A stretch of 21,597 nucleotides of DNA from Caldilineales bacterium (GCA_021463315.1 JAJTXO010000011.1:1-21597); one strand, 5' to 3'. Counted from the first letter of the stretch, positions 7,915-14,449 are shown. Numbers and translations are program-made. Notes: a model not told the origin generated them from the sequence alone.

Positions 7915-7980
7915 AGTAACTCTCCTTATTTCGGCACGCTCATTCTTTCTGTGTTTCGCTGATGGCAGTGCCGGCCATGA

Positions 7981-8493
7981 TTAGTTGGACGTATTGTCAG
8001 GATTGTTCCAGGGGTTGTCAGGGTTGTGCCAGTAGTTCCAATGCCCCGCCTCAAGGTTGCGTTGGCGTTCTTCTTCGGCTAACCGCAGTTCACCTTCGGT
8101 TATCAAGTCGCGGCGCACATGGACGGGCAGCAATGGCTCGTCGCTGCGCTGCGTCCATTTGTATCCGCACAGTGAGCATGTATTGTAAAATCGGGTGATT
8201 TTGTCGGCACGCGTATTCTTGATGTAGAGCTTGAACGTGTAAATTGCAATAAGGAGTCCGAAGCCGACACCTACTATGCCTACAACTACATCCAGAAAAG
8301 TGGGCGAACCACTGGCAAAGATACCAAGTGTGAAGGCGCAGTAGCCACCTACTACAAAACCGGCCGCAAACAGCAGACTGATCGCCAATGCGCTGCAACC
8401 AAAATCGGTGTTGACACCTGTCTTTCTCTCAAAAGTGGAGGTTGTTGCCTCCACTCGATACCCTCCGCAGTTCGGGCATTGTACCTGTGCCAT
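7981..8493 (-). CDS. Zinc-ribbon membrane protein of unknown function
   Basis: This is a 170-residue protein with an N-terminal half-ribbon CPNCGGYRV, two hydrophobic segments (about residues 32-58 and 66-92, LAISLLFAAGFVVGG and VVVGIVGVGFGLLIAIY), and a second half-ribbon NTCSLCGYKW placed after the membrane part. The two CxxC pairs probably join into one zinc site across the membrane hairpin. The C-terminus is Asn/Trp/Pro rich (WNYWHNPDNPWNNPDN). Two ATGs are possible: AAGGAG lies only 2 nt before the one at 8497-8499 but 8 nt before the one at 8491-8493, so the second was chosen. The GC content is visibly below that of the flanking operons. Confidence 0.72.
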   Translation of the reverse strand: MAQVQCPNCGGYRVEATTSTFERKTGVNTDFGCSALAISLLFAAGFVVGGYCAFTLGIFASGSPTFLDVVVGIVGVGFGLLIAIYTFKLYIKNTRADKITRFYNTCSLCGYKWTQRSDEPLLPVHVRRDLITEGELRLAEEERQRNLEAGHWNYWHNPDNPWNNPDNTSN

Positions 8494-8539
8494 TGACATT
8501 GCTCCTTACGAGTTGACCATCACTGGCCTGACAACAGAT

Positions 8540-8866
8540 TCAGTAACGACGGATGAAACCTTGCAGCAATTGTGTCAACCGGGCGCGATAGCCTTCTTCG
8601 AGGCCCCTGATGTAGGAGCGGGGAACGATCACATCGTCAGTTGAAACTCCTGCGCTGTAGGCGTCACCTGCAATTTGCAGGCTGATCATCGTGTGCATCA
8701 TGGGCACACAGGCGTCGACGAACCTTCCGACGTCGTAGGATGTTCTGGGCCACGGAAAAGGAGCGCCCCTGGCGTCTTGCCACATGTAGAAGTGGTATTG
8801 GGCAATTTCACTTCCTCGCACATAGCCATCTCCAAAGTCGGCCCGTAGCTCCAAACTGGTTCTCAT
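8540..8866 (-). CDS. Unidentified 108-residue protein
   Basis: The start ATG (8864-8866) is preceded by GGAGG at about 7-8 nt, and the frame then runs 108 codons, beginning MRTSLELRADFGDGYVRG and ending LLQGFIRRY. No family is recognised. It contains no transmembrane segment or zinc motif and looks like a small globular alpha/beta protein. It is the first gene of the minus-strand cluster with the two zinc-ribbon genes (gap 46 bp to the next). A longer in-frame reading to 9418 was not used: it has no ribosome binding site and crosses a dispersed repeat. Confidence 0.65.
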   Translation of the reverse strand: MRTSLELRADFGDGYVRGSEIAQYHFYMWQDARGAPFPWPRTSYDVGRFVDACVPMMHTMISLQIAGDAYSAGVSTDDVIVPRSYIRGLEEGYRARLTQLLQGFIRRY

Positions 8867-8927
8867 GACGTAACCTCCATTGTGTGTCAGGGTGTGCTTT
8901 CCACATGCAGAACTGTGTATGTTCAGA

Positions 8928-8955
8928 GGCGCCAGCGGCGAAAGCCGCTGGCGCC
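8928..8955. other. Perfect 12-bp stem with a GAAA (GNRA) tetraloop
   Basis: GGCGCCAGCGGC (8928-8939) and GCCGCTGGCGCC (8944-8955) enclose GAAA on the plus strand. The hairpin runs straight into the dispersed repeat at 8951-9004, and a smaller hairpin (CCAGC-GTTCG-GCTGG) follows near 9006-9020. It lies 62 bp upstream of the unknown minus-strand gene, without a T-run on either side. Confidence 0.7.
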
Positions 8956-9004
8956 CGGCTGATACCTGGAGGCCCCCCAGGTCTCCCGGCATAGAGGTAA
9001 CTCG
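8951..9004 (+). repeat. 54-bp dispersed repeat, copy 1 (left flank of hicAB)
   Basis: The sequence GCGCCCGGCTGAT...GGAGGCCCCC...TCTCCCGGCATAGAGGTAACTCG is repeated in the same orientation at 10050-10102 with three substitutions and one 1-bp gap. It contains the small palindrome CCTGG-AGGCCCC-CCAGG. The two copies bracket the HicA-HicB module. It behaves like a dispersed intergenic repeat, not a gene. Confidence 0.8.
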
Positions 9005-9277
9005 GCCAGCGTTCGGCTGGACGAGGCATCTCTCGCTTTGTCCCCCTCGGATGGAGCCGCCGAAGCTACCCGGCCGGCCTTCAGATATCAGCTTGCTCCA
9101 AGTATAACAAAAGGATGTTACGAGAATGCTACCTGGCGGCCCTTTGAATGCGATGGCGAGGATATCCCTGTGGAAGACCGAATGAGTGATATCGAGATGT
9201 TGGGTCAGCTCACGCAATGAGCACTGGTGTGCCCTGGCGAAAAGCAAGGCACTTCGCCTCAAGCAAATTCGCTGCAC
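9005..9277. other. Non-coding or decayed stretch upstream of hicA
   Basis: There is no supportable gene. Short open stretches on both strands, such as a plus frame reading PFECDGEDIPVEDRMSD up to a TGA at 9218-9220, have no ribosome binding site or recognised family and may be remnants of an older gene. The first 25 bp contain a CCAGC/GCTGG hairpin adjoining the dispersed repeat. Confidence 0.3.
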
Positions 9278-9306
9278 TTGCAGACGATAGCAAAATATGC
9301 TATCAT
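9278..9306 (+). promoter_or_regulatory. hicAB promoter with internal operator, probably leaderless
   Basis: TTGCAG (9278-9283) and TATCAT (9301-9306) are separated by 17 bp. A -10 box ending at 9306 places the transcription start near 9313, which is the A of the hicA ATG, and no Shine-Dalgarno sequence is present. A perfect 7-bp inverted repeat, GATAGCA-AAATA-TGCTATC (9286-9304), sits between and over the promoter boxes. This is where HicB-type antitoxins or HicAB complexes would be expected to bind for autorepression. The sequence elements are seen; leaderless transcription and the binding role are inferred. Confidence 0.6.
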
Positions 9307-9312
9307 CCAGCC

Positions 9313-9567
9313 ATGAACAAACGCCAGCGCGGAACGCTGAAGCAGATCTTTCAGGCGCCCGTACCGACCTCTTTGGAATGGCGCGATATCGAGGCGCTCC
9401 TGTTGGCGGTGGGCGCACAAACTGTGGAAGGCAGCGGGTCGCGGGTGCGTTTCGAGCTGAACGGCGTTGTCGCGACCTTTCATCGGCCCCACCCGGAGAA
9501 AGAGGCGCAACCCTACCAGGTGCGCGATGCGCGGCGTTTCTTGGAGCAAGCAGGGATCAAACCATGA
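9313..9567 (+). CDS. hicA: HicA-type mRNA interferase toxin
   Basis: The 84-residue protein matches the HicA family: a short dsRBD-like alpha-beta-beta-beta-alpha fold in which a histidine in the central sheet is catalytic. Visible are LEWRDIEALLLAVGA (first helix), GSGSRVRFELNGVVATFHRPHP with the candidate catalytic His in TFHRPH (residues ~58-61), and YQVRDARRFLEQAGI (last helix). HicA cleaves mRNA and tmRNA ribosome-independently and is neutralised by HicB. The gene ends in an ATGA overlap with hicB, which couples their translation. An extra ~20-residue N-terminus (MNKRQRGTLKQIFQAPVPTS) precedes the core, as in the longer HicA subgroup. The ATG at 9313 is the only good start and lacks a Shine-Dalgarno sequence. 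Confidence 0.88.
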   Translation: MNKRQRGTLKQIFQAPVPTSLEWRDIEALLLAVGAQTVEGSGSRVRFELNGVVATFHRPHPEKEAQPYQVRDARRFLEQAGIKP

Positions 9568-9896
9568 ACACAATGACTTACAAAGGCTATGCAGCTCGTG
9601 TCGAATACAGCGATGAAGATCAATGTTTCATCGGCCATATTGCAGGCATCCATGACGTGGTCGGGTTTCACGGCGACTCGGTGTCCGAATTGCGCACGGC
9701 CTTCGAAGAAGCAGTAGAGGATTATCTTGTGACCTGCGAAAAGCTCGGTCGCGCTCCCCAGAAGCCCTATTCCGGCAGGCTCATGCTGCGCGTGCCCCCC
9801 GAAGTTCATGCGGCGGTGGCGGTGGCCGCGCAAGTCAGCGGCAAGAGCATCAATCAGTGGGCCGTTGAGGCGTTCACGCAGGCTGTCCGCGCCTGA
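9564..9896 (+). CDS. hicB: HicB-type antitoxin with C-terminal Arc/RHH-like DNA-binding domain
   Basis: The 110-residue protein has the partially degraded RNase H fold of HicB at residues ~4-65 (MTYKGYAARVEYSDEDQCFIGHIAGI, then GFHGDSVSELRTAFEEAVEDYL). The C-terminal part (~75-110, GRLMLRVPPEVHAAVAVAAQVSG, SINQWAVEAFTQAV) is a ribbon-helix-helix domain of the Arc/HicB_2 type. HicB neutralises HicA and represses the operon. The start codon overlaps the hicA stop (ATGA). The palindrome at 9286-9304 is a plausible operator. From 9897 to 10049 only an unassigned frame (LSDDDWEAVRRCRQA) is visible, perhaps a relic. Confidence 0.9.
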   Translation: MNTMTYKGYAARVEYSDEDQCFIGHIAGIHDVVGFHGDSVSELRTAFEEAVEDYLVTCEKLGRAPQKPYSGRLMLRVPPEVHAAVAVAAQVSGKSINQWAVEAFTQAVRA

Positions 9897-10049
9897 TGGT
9901 GGGTTGGCCACGACCCTGTTCCGCACTTCTCTGGCCACCCTGCCAGCAACCGCCTTTGCGGTCAGTGAACATCTGAGCGACGACGATTGGGAGGCGGTGC
10001 GGCGCTGTCGGCAAGCACCCGTGGCGAGTTGATACCGGGGACAATCACA

Positions 10050-10102
10050 GCGCCCGGCTGATGCCAGGAGGCCCCCAGATCTCCCGGCATAGAGGTAACT
10101 CG
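10050..10102 (+). repeat. 54-bp dispersed repeat, copy 2 (right flank of hicAB)
   Basis: This is nearly identical to 8951-9004 and in the same orientation. Here it is followed by the 15-bp hairpin at 10115-10147, whereas copy 1 is preceded by the GAAA-loop hairpin. The repeat is thus associated with strong hairpins at both sites. Confidence 0.8.
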
Positions 10103-10114
10103 TCCAACTGGCCC

Positions 10115-10147
10115 AGAAGTTCGACTTCTCCGAGAAGTCGAACTTCT
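10115..10147 (-). terminator. 15-bp perfect hairpin after the SARP-like gene
   Basis: AGAAGTTCGACTTCT (10115-10129) and AGAAGTCGAACTTCT (10133-10147) enclose a 3-nt loop and abut the TGA of the minus-strand gene at 10148. There is no T-run downstream, so it could be a weak terminator, an mRNA 3'-end stabiliser, or part of the dispersed repeat element next to it. Confidence 0.5.
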
Positions 10148-11872
10148 TCATTTCCAACCAGTCTCAAGCCCATTCAAATCACTCTCGGCGCGATTGCGCC
10201 GCTGCAGGAGAAGGCGCAGGCCGTCGCGATTGCCCACGCGTCGATAGTGCTCCACCAGCCAGATGGTGGCCTCCTGGTCCAGCGGTTCGGCCTGGTGGAT
10301 GGCCTCCCACAGACCGGCGGCGCTGGCAGCGCCCCGTTCGGCCTTGGCCAGGCGGCGCAGCCCGGCCAGCCAGCGCTGCCGCAAGTGCTCGCGCAGCGGC
10401 TCCAGGAACTCAGCCGGGAGGTTGGTTTCGTCGGGCAGTAGCCCATCCGGCGCATAGAGCGCGCCAGCTTGCCGCCAGCGCGCCAGCCCCTCCTCCTGGT
10501 GTCCCTGGGCCAGCTGTGCTTCTGCCTGGCCAGCCAGCCCTTCGAACTCCCAAACATCGACCCACAGGCCATCGCCCCGCAAGGTGTAACGCTCGCCCTC
10601 ATGCACGATCCATCGGTCGCTGCCGCGCGGGCCTGCGGGTTCCAACACCCGACGCAGCGTGGAGAGGTAGCTGCGAAACGCCGACCGGCTGCTGCGTTCA
10701 GCCTCGGCGTCAGGCTCAGGCCCCAGCGGCCAGAGCGCGTCGACGATCTCGACCTGTGTCACGCCCAGATCGCGATGCAGCGCCAGATAAGCCAACAGTG
10801 AACGCGTCTTGGCCGAACGCCAGACCTCGGCTGTGTTGGGCAGGGTTTCGCCGTTGCGTACGGCGCGCAGGGGACCGAACAGGTAGAGGCGCAGCGCTGT
10901 GGTGGGCTGGGAAGGATGCGCGACCATCGGCAACTCAGCACTGGATGGCAGCGGCGGCGGCGAAGGTGGATCGCTGATGGCTTGGGGCGTGGCCACCTGG
11001 CGCGCCCATGCATTGATCAGTGTGGCGCCACCGCCTGCCATGCCCGCGGCGAGAACGACGAGCGTCCACACCGGCGCGTTGAACACGTCCCACGTCAGGT
11101 CAAGCAGCACGGCAATGAGCAACAGCACCAACCAAACCAGAATGCGCCACCCCAAGACCGGAAAGCGTATGCCTGTGTCGATCTCTTCCAGCGCCAGAAA
11201 GAGGCGCAAGCCGATCAGAATTGCGAGCAGCGTGGTGGGGCCTGTCGGATTGATAATCCAATGCTTCTGGCCGGCCACCACCAAGATCTGGAAGCTGACG
11301 CTGGTGCCGCCGATCAGCAGCGCGATGTGCAGCAAGTAGCGACGAAGAACATGGCGCTTGAGCTCAGCGGCTCTGTGGGCAGTGCTGACATACAGAATGA
11401 CCAGCAAGAGCCCGGCCAATGCACCGGTGGCGATGGCCAGCCGGTCGCCGGGCGGGCAAGTGAGATTGGGCACCCCGTACGGACTGAGACAGGGATGAGC
11501 GACCTCAGGTCGCAGGAATCCAGCCAACCAGGCTGTATCCACCACCATGCGCGCGACGATCAGGCCGCTGGCCGCCCATTCCCAGGGCTCCAGCCGATGG
11601 TCGCGCAGCAGGACGTTGAGGGCCAGCGCCGCGAGGATTGTCAGGTTCGCGCCTTGATTCTGAATGAACTGCCAGATCAGGCCGGGTCGGCCAACGGCGA
11701 GCGGCTGATACAAGATGATATCAGCCAGGTAGTAGATGATCAGTCCCAGCATCGTCCCCGCGAAAGCCCAGGTGAGCCACTGGCGCGGCCGACGGATCAG
11801 AATGAACATGATCATGCCGGCCAGTAAGGGCAGGTTCAACAGCGAGAAGAGGAAGGGAGGCGGGGATGTCAT
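10148..11872 (-). CDS. Membrane-embedded SARP/BTAD-type transcriptional regulator
   Basis: The 574-residue protein has about eight or nine hydrophobic helices in residues 1-~290 (for example FLFSLLNLPLLAGMIMFILI, LVWLVLLLIAVLLDLTW). A Pro-rich linker follows at ~297-320 (DPPSPPPLPSS). From ~326 there is a winged-helix domain of the OmpR/SARP type (LRLYLFGPLRAVRNGE, VWRSAKTRSLLAYLALH, SRSAFRSYLSTLRRVL), then a bacterial transcriptional activation (BTAD) helical repeat region to the end (WEFEGLAGQAEAQLAQG, LREHLRQRWLAGLRRLA, HYRRVGNRDGLRLLLQRR). SARPs bind direct repeats near -35 boxes and activate transcription. Most are soluble with the DNA-binding domain first; here it is C-terminal to a multi-pass membrane domain, suggesting a membrane one-component sensor-regulator. 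The assigned ATG (11870-11872) has no Shine-Dalgarno sequence and follows an intrinsic terminator directly. The ligand and targets are unknown; the divergent FkbM gene is one candidate target. Confidence 0.8.
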   Translation of the reverse strand: MTSPPPFLFSLLNLPLLAGMIMFILIRRPRQWLTWAFAGTMLGLIIYYLADIILYQPLAVGRPGLIWQFIQNQGANLTILAALALNVLLRDHRLEPWEWAASGLIVARMVVDTAWLAGFLRPEVAHPCLSPYGVPNLTCPPGDRLAIATGALAGLLLVILYVSTAHRAAELKRHVLRRYLLHIALLIGGTSVSFQILVVAGQKHWIINPTGPTTLLAILIGLRLFLALEEIDTGIRFPVLGWRILVWLVLLLIAVLLDLTWDVFNAPVWTLVVLAAGMAGGGATLINAWARQVATPQAISDPPSPPPLPSSAELPMVAHPSQPTTALRLYLFGPLRAVRNGETLPNTAEVWRSAKTRSLLAYLALHRDLGVTQVEIVDALWPLGPEPDAEAERSSRSAFRSYLSTLRRVLEPAGPRGSDRWIVHEGERYTLRGDGLWVDVWEFEGLAGQAEAQLAQGHQEEGLARWRQAGALYAPDGLLPDETNLPAEFLEPLREHLRQRWLAGLRRLAKAERGAASAAGLWEAIHQAEPLDQEATIWLVEHYRRVGNRDGLRLLLQRRNRAESDLNGLETGWK

Positions 11873-11883
11873 GGCAGAGAAAC

Positions 11884-11916
11884 AAAAAAACGCCTCCGCG
11901 CTGGGGTGGAAGCGTT
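11884..11916 (-). terminator. Intrinsic terminator in the leader of the SARP-like gene (attenuator or sRNA end)
   Basis: On the minus strand AACGCTTCC and GGAGGCGTT pair (9 bp with one T-G wobble) around a 10-nt loop and run into seven consecutive T at 11890-11884. The start codon of the SARP-like gene is only 11 bp further on. An upstream GGAGGC (minus strand, 11952-11947) could pair with the same GCTTCC arm and act as antiterminator. The structure is seen; the attenuation role is inferred. Confidence 0.75.
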
Positions 11917-12017
11917 GGTTGTTGCAGGTGGGATGAGAGGGAGCGAGCCTCCGGCTTCATAGGGCCAGGACTGCGAGCGTTGACCAGCTGCACTGAGGGC
12001 TGTTGGCGATGAGAGCG

Positions 12018-12045
12018 ATTATACGTGCTGGCGGGGTTTTGGCAA
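12018..12045 (-). promoter_or_regulatory. Promoter of the SARP-like gene leader
   Basis: On the minus strand TTGCCA (12045-12040) and a perfect TATAAT (12023-12018) are separated by 16 bp. The predicted start near 12011 gives a leader of about 140 nt ending in the terminator at 11884-11916. Its -35 box overlaps that of the divergent promoter. Confidence 0.65.
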
Positions 12046-12067
12046 TCCTGGGGCTAATGCGTATGAT
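12039..12067 (+). promoter_or_regulatory. Promoter of the FkbM methyltransferase gene
   Basis: TTGGCA (12039-12044) and TATGAT (12062-12067) are separated by 17 bp. The -35 hexamer shares five of its six bases with the -35 hexamer of the minus-strand promoter, so the two polymerases could not bind at the same time. Confidence 0.65.
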
Positions 12068-12140
12068 AGTGACATAATCGAGCAAATCGGTGCGGCGGCG
12101 CCTGGCCTGGCGCTGCTGCTATCGCAGGAAGACCAACGCC

Positions 12141-12962
12141 ATGATTCCACGTCGATTCGCTGTCTTGCGGCCCTACCTGGCCAGTTTCATCCACCCGCGC
12201 TTTCGACGCCCGCCGGCGCGCGAGCTGCTCTATTGGCTGACCCAGCCGGGCAAGCAGCAGCGCGCGGCTAAGTTTATCGCCAACAAGCAGGAGGTCGATG
12301 GCTTCTGGGAGCTGCGTTTTCATGGGCTGGCCCAGCCGTTCTATTGCCCGGCCTCTGCCAGTTGGGTCGATCTCTGTCAGACCATCGACGAGTGCTTCAA
12401 CCCGGCCAACTGGCATCATTTCCTGTCGGAGCAGACGCCGATCGCGCCGGAGGACGTGGTGGTGGACTGCGGCGCGGCCGAGGGGCTCTTTAGCTTCACT
12501 GTCGCAGCGCGGGCCAGGCGGGTCTATGCCGTGGAGCCGGTTCCCTTCTGGCATGCGGCGCTGGCCAAGACCTTCCAGCAGTTCGACAACGTGGAGCTGG
12601 TCCAGGCCGGCGTGGGCCACAGGAGCTCAGCGATGCACATGACCGACGATCAGGTGAATTCGCACATCAGCGCCCAGGGTAGCCTGGAGGTCCCGATCAC
12701 CACCCTGGACGCGCTCTTCGCCGAGCAGGATATCCCGGTTAGCTTCATCAAGGCCGATATCGAGGGCTTCGAGTTTCCTATGTTGCTGGGCGCGGAGGCG
12801 CTGATCCGCAGGCGCCGCCCTAAGCTCGCTTTGACCGTCTACCACGACACCAACTTTCACGGGGAGATGATCGCCTTTTTGCGCGATATACACCGCGACT
12901 ATCAGTTCCGCACGCGGGGCATCGCGGCCAACGGCAACCCTATCCTGCTGCAGGTTTATTAG
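12141..12962 (+). CDS. FkbM-family SAM-dependent methyltransferase
   Basis: The protein has 273 residues from the ATG at 12141, which has AGGAAG 9 nt upstream; a GTG at 12090 is possible but without a clear ribosome site. The N-terminal ~100 residues are basic and aromatic rich. The Rossmann SAM-binding domain begins with VVVDCGAAEGLFSFTVA (residues ~105-121) and YAVEPVPFWHAAL (~127-139). It continues with ITTLDALF and FIKADIEGFEFPMLLGAEALI (~202-222), the typical FkbM signature, and LALTVYHD. FkbM proteins usually O-methylate sugars or small metabolites. There is no glycan cluster nearby, so the substrate is open. It stands alone and is divergent from the membrane SARP, with overlapping promoters that suggest linked regulation. 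Confidence 0.87.
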   Translation: MIPRRFAVLRPYLASFIHPRFRRPPARELLYWLTQPGKQQRAAKFIANKQEVDGFWELRFHGLAQPFYCPASASWVDLCQTIDECFNPANWHHFLSEQTPIAPEDVVVDCGAAEGLFSFTVAARARRVYAVEPVPFWHAALAKTFQQFDNVELVQAGVGHRSSAMHMTDDQVNSHISAQGSLEVPITTLDALFAEQDIPVSFIKADIEGFEFPMLLGAEALIRRRRPKLALTVYHDTNFHGEMIAFLRDIHRDYQFRTRGIAANGNPILLQVY

Positions 12963-12978
12963 TTTCCGCCGCGCGAGC

Positions 12979-13006
12979 TTGACAATTCTGGGGAAATCGA
13001 TACACT
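12979..13006 (+). promoter_or_regulatory. Candidate promoter of the transporter operon
   Basis: A perfect TTGACA (12979-12984) is followed after 16 bp by TACACT (13001-13006), 17 bp after the FkbM stop codon and about 150 bp upstream of livG. Transcription would start near 13013. No clear operator is recognised in the 13007-13156 leader. Confidence 0.55.
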
Positions 13007-13156
13007 GCCGGACAATTGGCGCTTGATTGTGCCGATCTTGAGCCACAGTCGTTATGACGCTGTGCGTCATTCGTCTGCAACGCTCTTACCTCTTGGTTTT
13101 CTCTTCGATTTAGCGCAGTCAACCGGTCGTTCAGTGGTCTGTTGTGTGGAGGTGGT

Positions 13157-13936
13157 GTGGCGGCGTCATCGGCGTTACTGTCTGTCGAAGCGGTCAGCCT
13201 GGACTTCGGACGGGTCCGGGCGCTGGCTGATGTCAGCTTGCAGGTGCATCCGGCCGAGATTCTGGCCATTATCGGCCCCAACGGCGCGGGCAAGACCAGC
13301 CTGCTCAACTGCATCAGCAACTTCTACAAGCCCACGGCGGGCCGCATCCTCTTCGCGGGCCAGGATCTGACCCGCACCGCGCCCCACCGCATCGCCGGCC
13401 TGGGCATCGCCCGCACCTTTCAGAACATCGCCCTCTACACCGGTCTGAGCACGCTGGACAACCTGATGGCCGCGCGCCACGTCCACATGCGGGCCGGCCT
13501 GCTGCAATGTCTGCTCTACTGGGGCTTTTCCCACCGCGAGGATCTGCGCCATCGTCTGGTGGTGGAGGAGATCATCAAGTTTTTGGAGATGGAGGCCATC
13601 CGCAAGACCACCGTGGGCGCGCTGCCGCATGGCCTGCGCAAACGGGTGGAGCTGGGCCGCGGCCTGGCGCTGGAGCCGCGCCTGCTGCTGCTGGACGAGC
13701 CGATGACCGGCATGAACCAGGAGGAGAAGGAGGACATGGCCCGCTTCATCCTGGACATCCACGAGCAGCGCGGGGTGAGCATCGTCCTGATCGAGCACGA
13801 CATGGGCCTGGTGATGGACATCGCCGATCGGGTGGTGGTGCTGGACTTCGGCGTCAAGATCGCCGAGGGCACGCCCGACGAGATCAAGCGCAACCCGGAT
13901 GTGATCAAAGCCTATCTTGGGCAGGCTACTGCGTAA
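13157..13936 (+). CDS. livG: LivG-type ABC transporter ATPase
   Basis: A 259-residue nucleotide-binding subunit of the HAAT/branched-chain amino acid importer family, acting on the cytoplasmic face with LivF and the permeases LivH and LivM. Motifs: Walker A GPNGAGKTS (~residues 38-46), Q-loop in FQNIALYTGLS, signature LPHGLRKRVELGRGLA (a known variant form for LivG), Walker B LLLLDEPMTGM, H-loop LIEHDMGLVM, and the LivG C-terminus PDEIKRNPDVIKAYLG. The GTG at 13157 was chosen because GGAGG (13148-13152) lies 4 nt before it; an upstream TTG at 13142 overlaps that site. The final Ala codon and TAA stop lie inside the first unit of a downstream tandem repeat (13931 onwards), so the repeat now supplies the gene's end. 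Confidence 0.92.
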   Translation: MAASSALLSVEAVSLDFGRVRALADVSLQVHPAEILAIIGPNGAGKTSLLNCISNFYKPTAGRILFAGQDLTRTAPHRIAGLGIARTFQNIALYTGLSTLDNLMAARHVHMRAGLLQCLLYWGFSHREDLRHRLVVEEIIKFLEMEAIRKTTVGALPHGLRKRVELGRGLALEPRLLLLDEPMTGMNQEEKEDMARFILDIHEQRGVSIVLIEHDMGLVMDIADRVVVLDFGVKIAEGTPDEIKRNPDVIKAYLGQATA

Positions 13937-14368
13937 CGAGTAACTCGTAACACGTAACCCGGAATAGTGGAATGCTTTTCTTGAGATGCAAGGCGTAACG
14001 AGTAACTCGTAACACGTAACCCGGAATAGTGGGATGCTTTTATTGAGATGCGGAGGCGTAACGAGTAACTCGTAACACGTAACCCGGAATAGTGGAATGC
14101 GTTTCTTGAGATGCGGAGGCGTAACGAGTAACTCGTAACACGTAACCCGGAATAGTGGAATGCTTTTCTTGAGATGCGGAGGCGTAACGAGTAACTCGTA
14201 ACACGCAACCCGGAATAGTGGAATGCTTTTCTTGAGATGCAAGGCGTAACGAGTAACTCGTAACACGTAACCCGGAATCGCGGGATGCTTTTCTTGAGAT
14301 GCAAGGCGTAACGAGTAACTCGTAACACGTAACCCGGAATAGTGGAATGCGTTTCTTGAGATGCGAAG
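13931..14368. repeat. Seven-copy 62-63 bp tandem repeat after livG
   Basis: Units start at 13931, 13993, 14056, 14119, 14182, 14244 and 14306. Each reads GCGTAACGAGTAACTCGTAA, CACGTAACCCGGAATAGTGG, then (A/G)ATGCKTTTCTTGAGATGC with a short variable AAG/GGAG end. Copies differ by only a few bases, so the array is young or homogenised. Each unit contains ACGAG-TAA-CTCGT, a 5-bp palindrome. The minus strand is open through the array, giving spurious ORFs. Confidence 0.95.
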
Positions 14369-14393
14369 GCGCGTGACGAGCGATGAGCGTCTG

Positions 14394-14449
<56 letters not shown>

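Noticed and set aside
8867..9418. N-terminal extension of the unknown minus-strand gene at 8540-8866 to 292 residues
   Set aside because: The extension crosses the 54-bp dispersed repeat and the GAAA hairpin, while the internal ATG at 8866 has a strong ribosome site.
9808..10032. 74-codon plus-strand frame overlapping the end of hicB
   Set aside because: No ribosome site; its first third is an alternative frame of hicB. The tail (HLSDDDWEAVRRCRQA) may be a gene relic but cannot be assigned.
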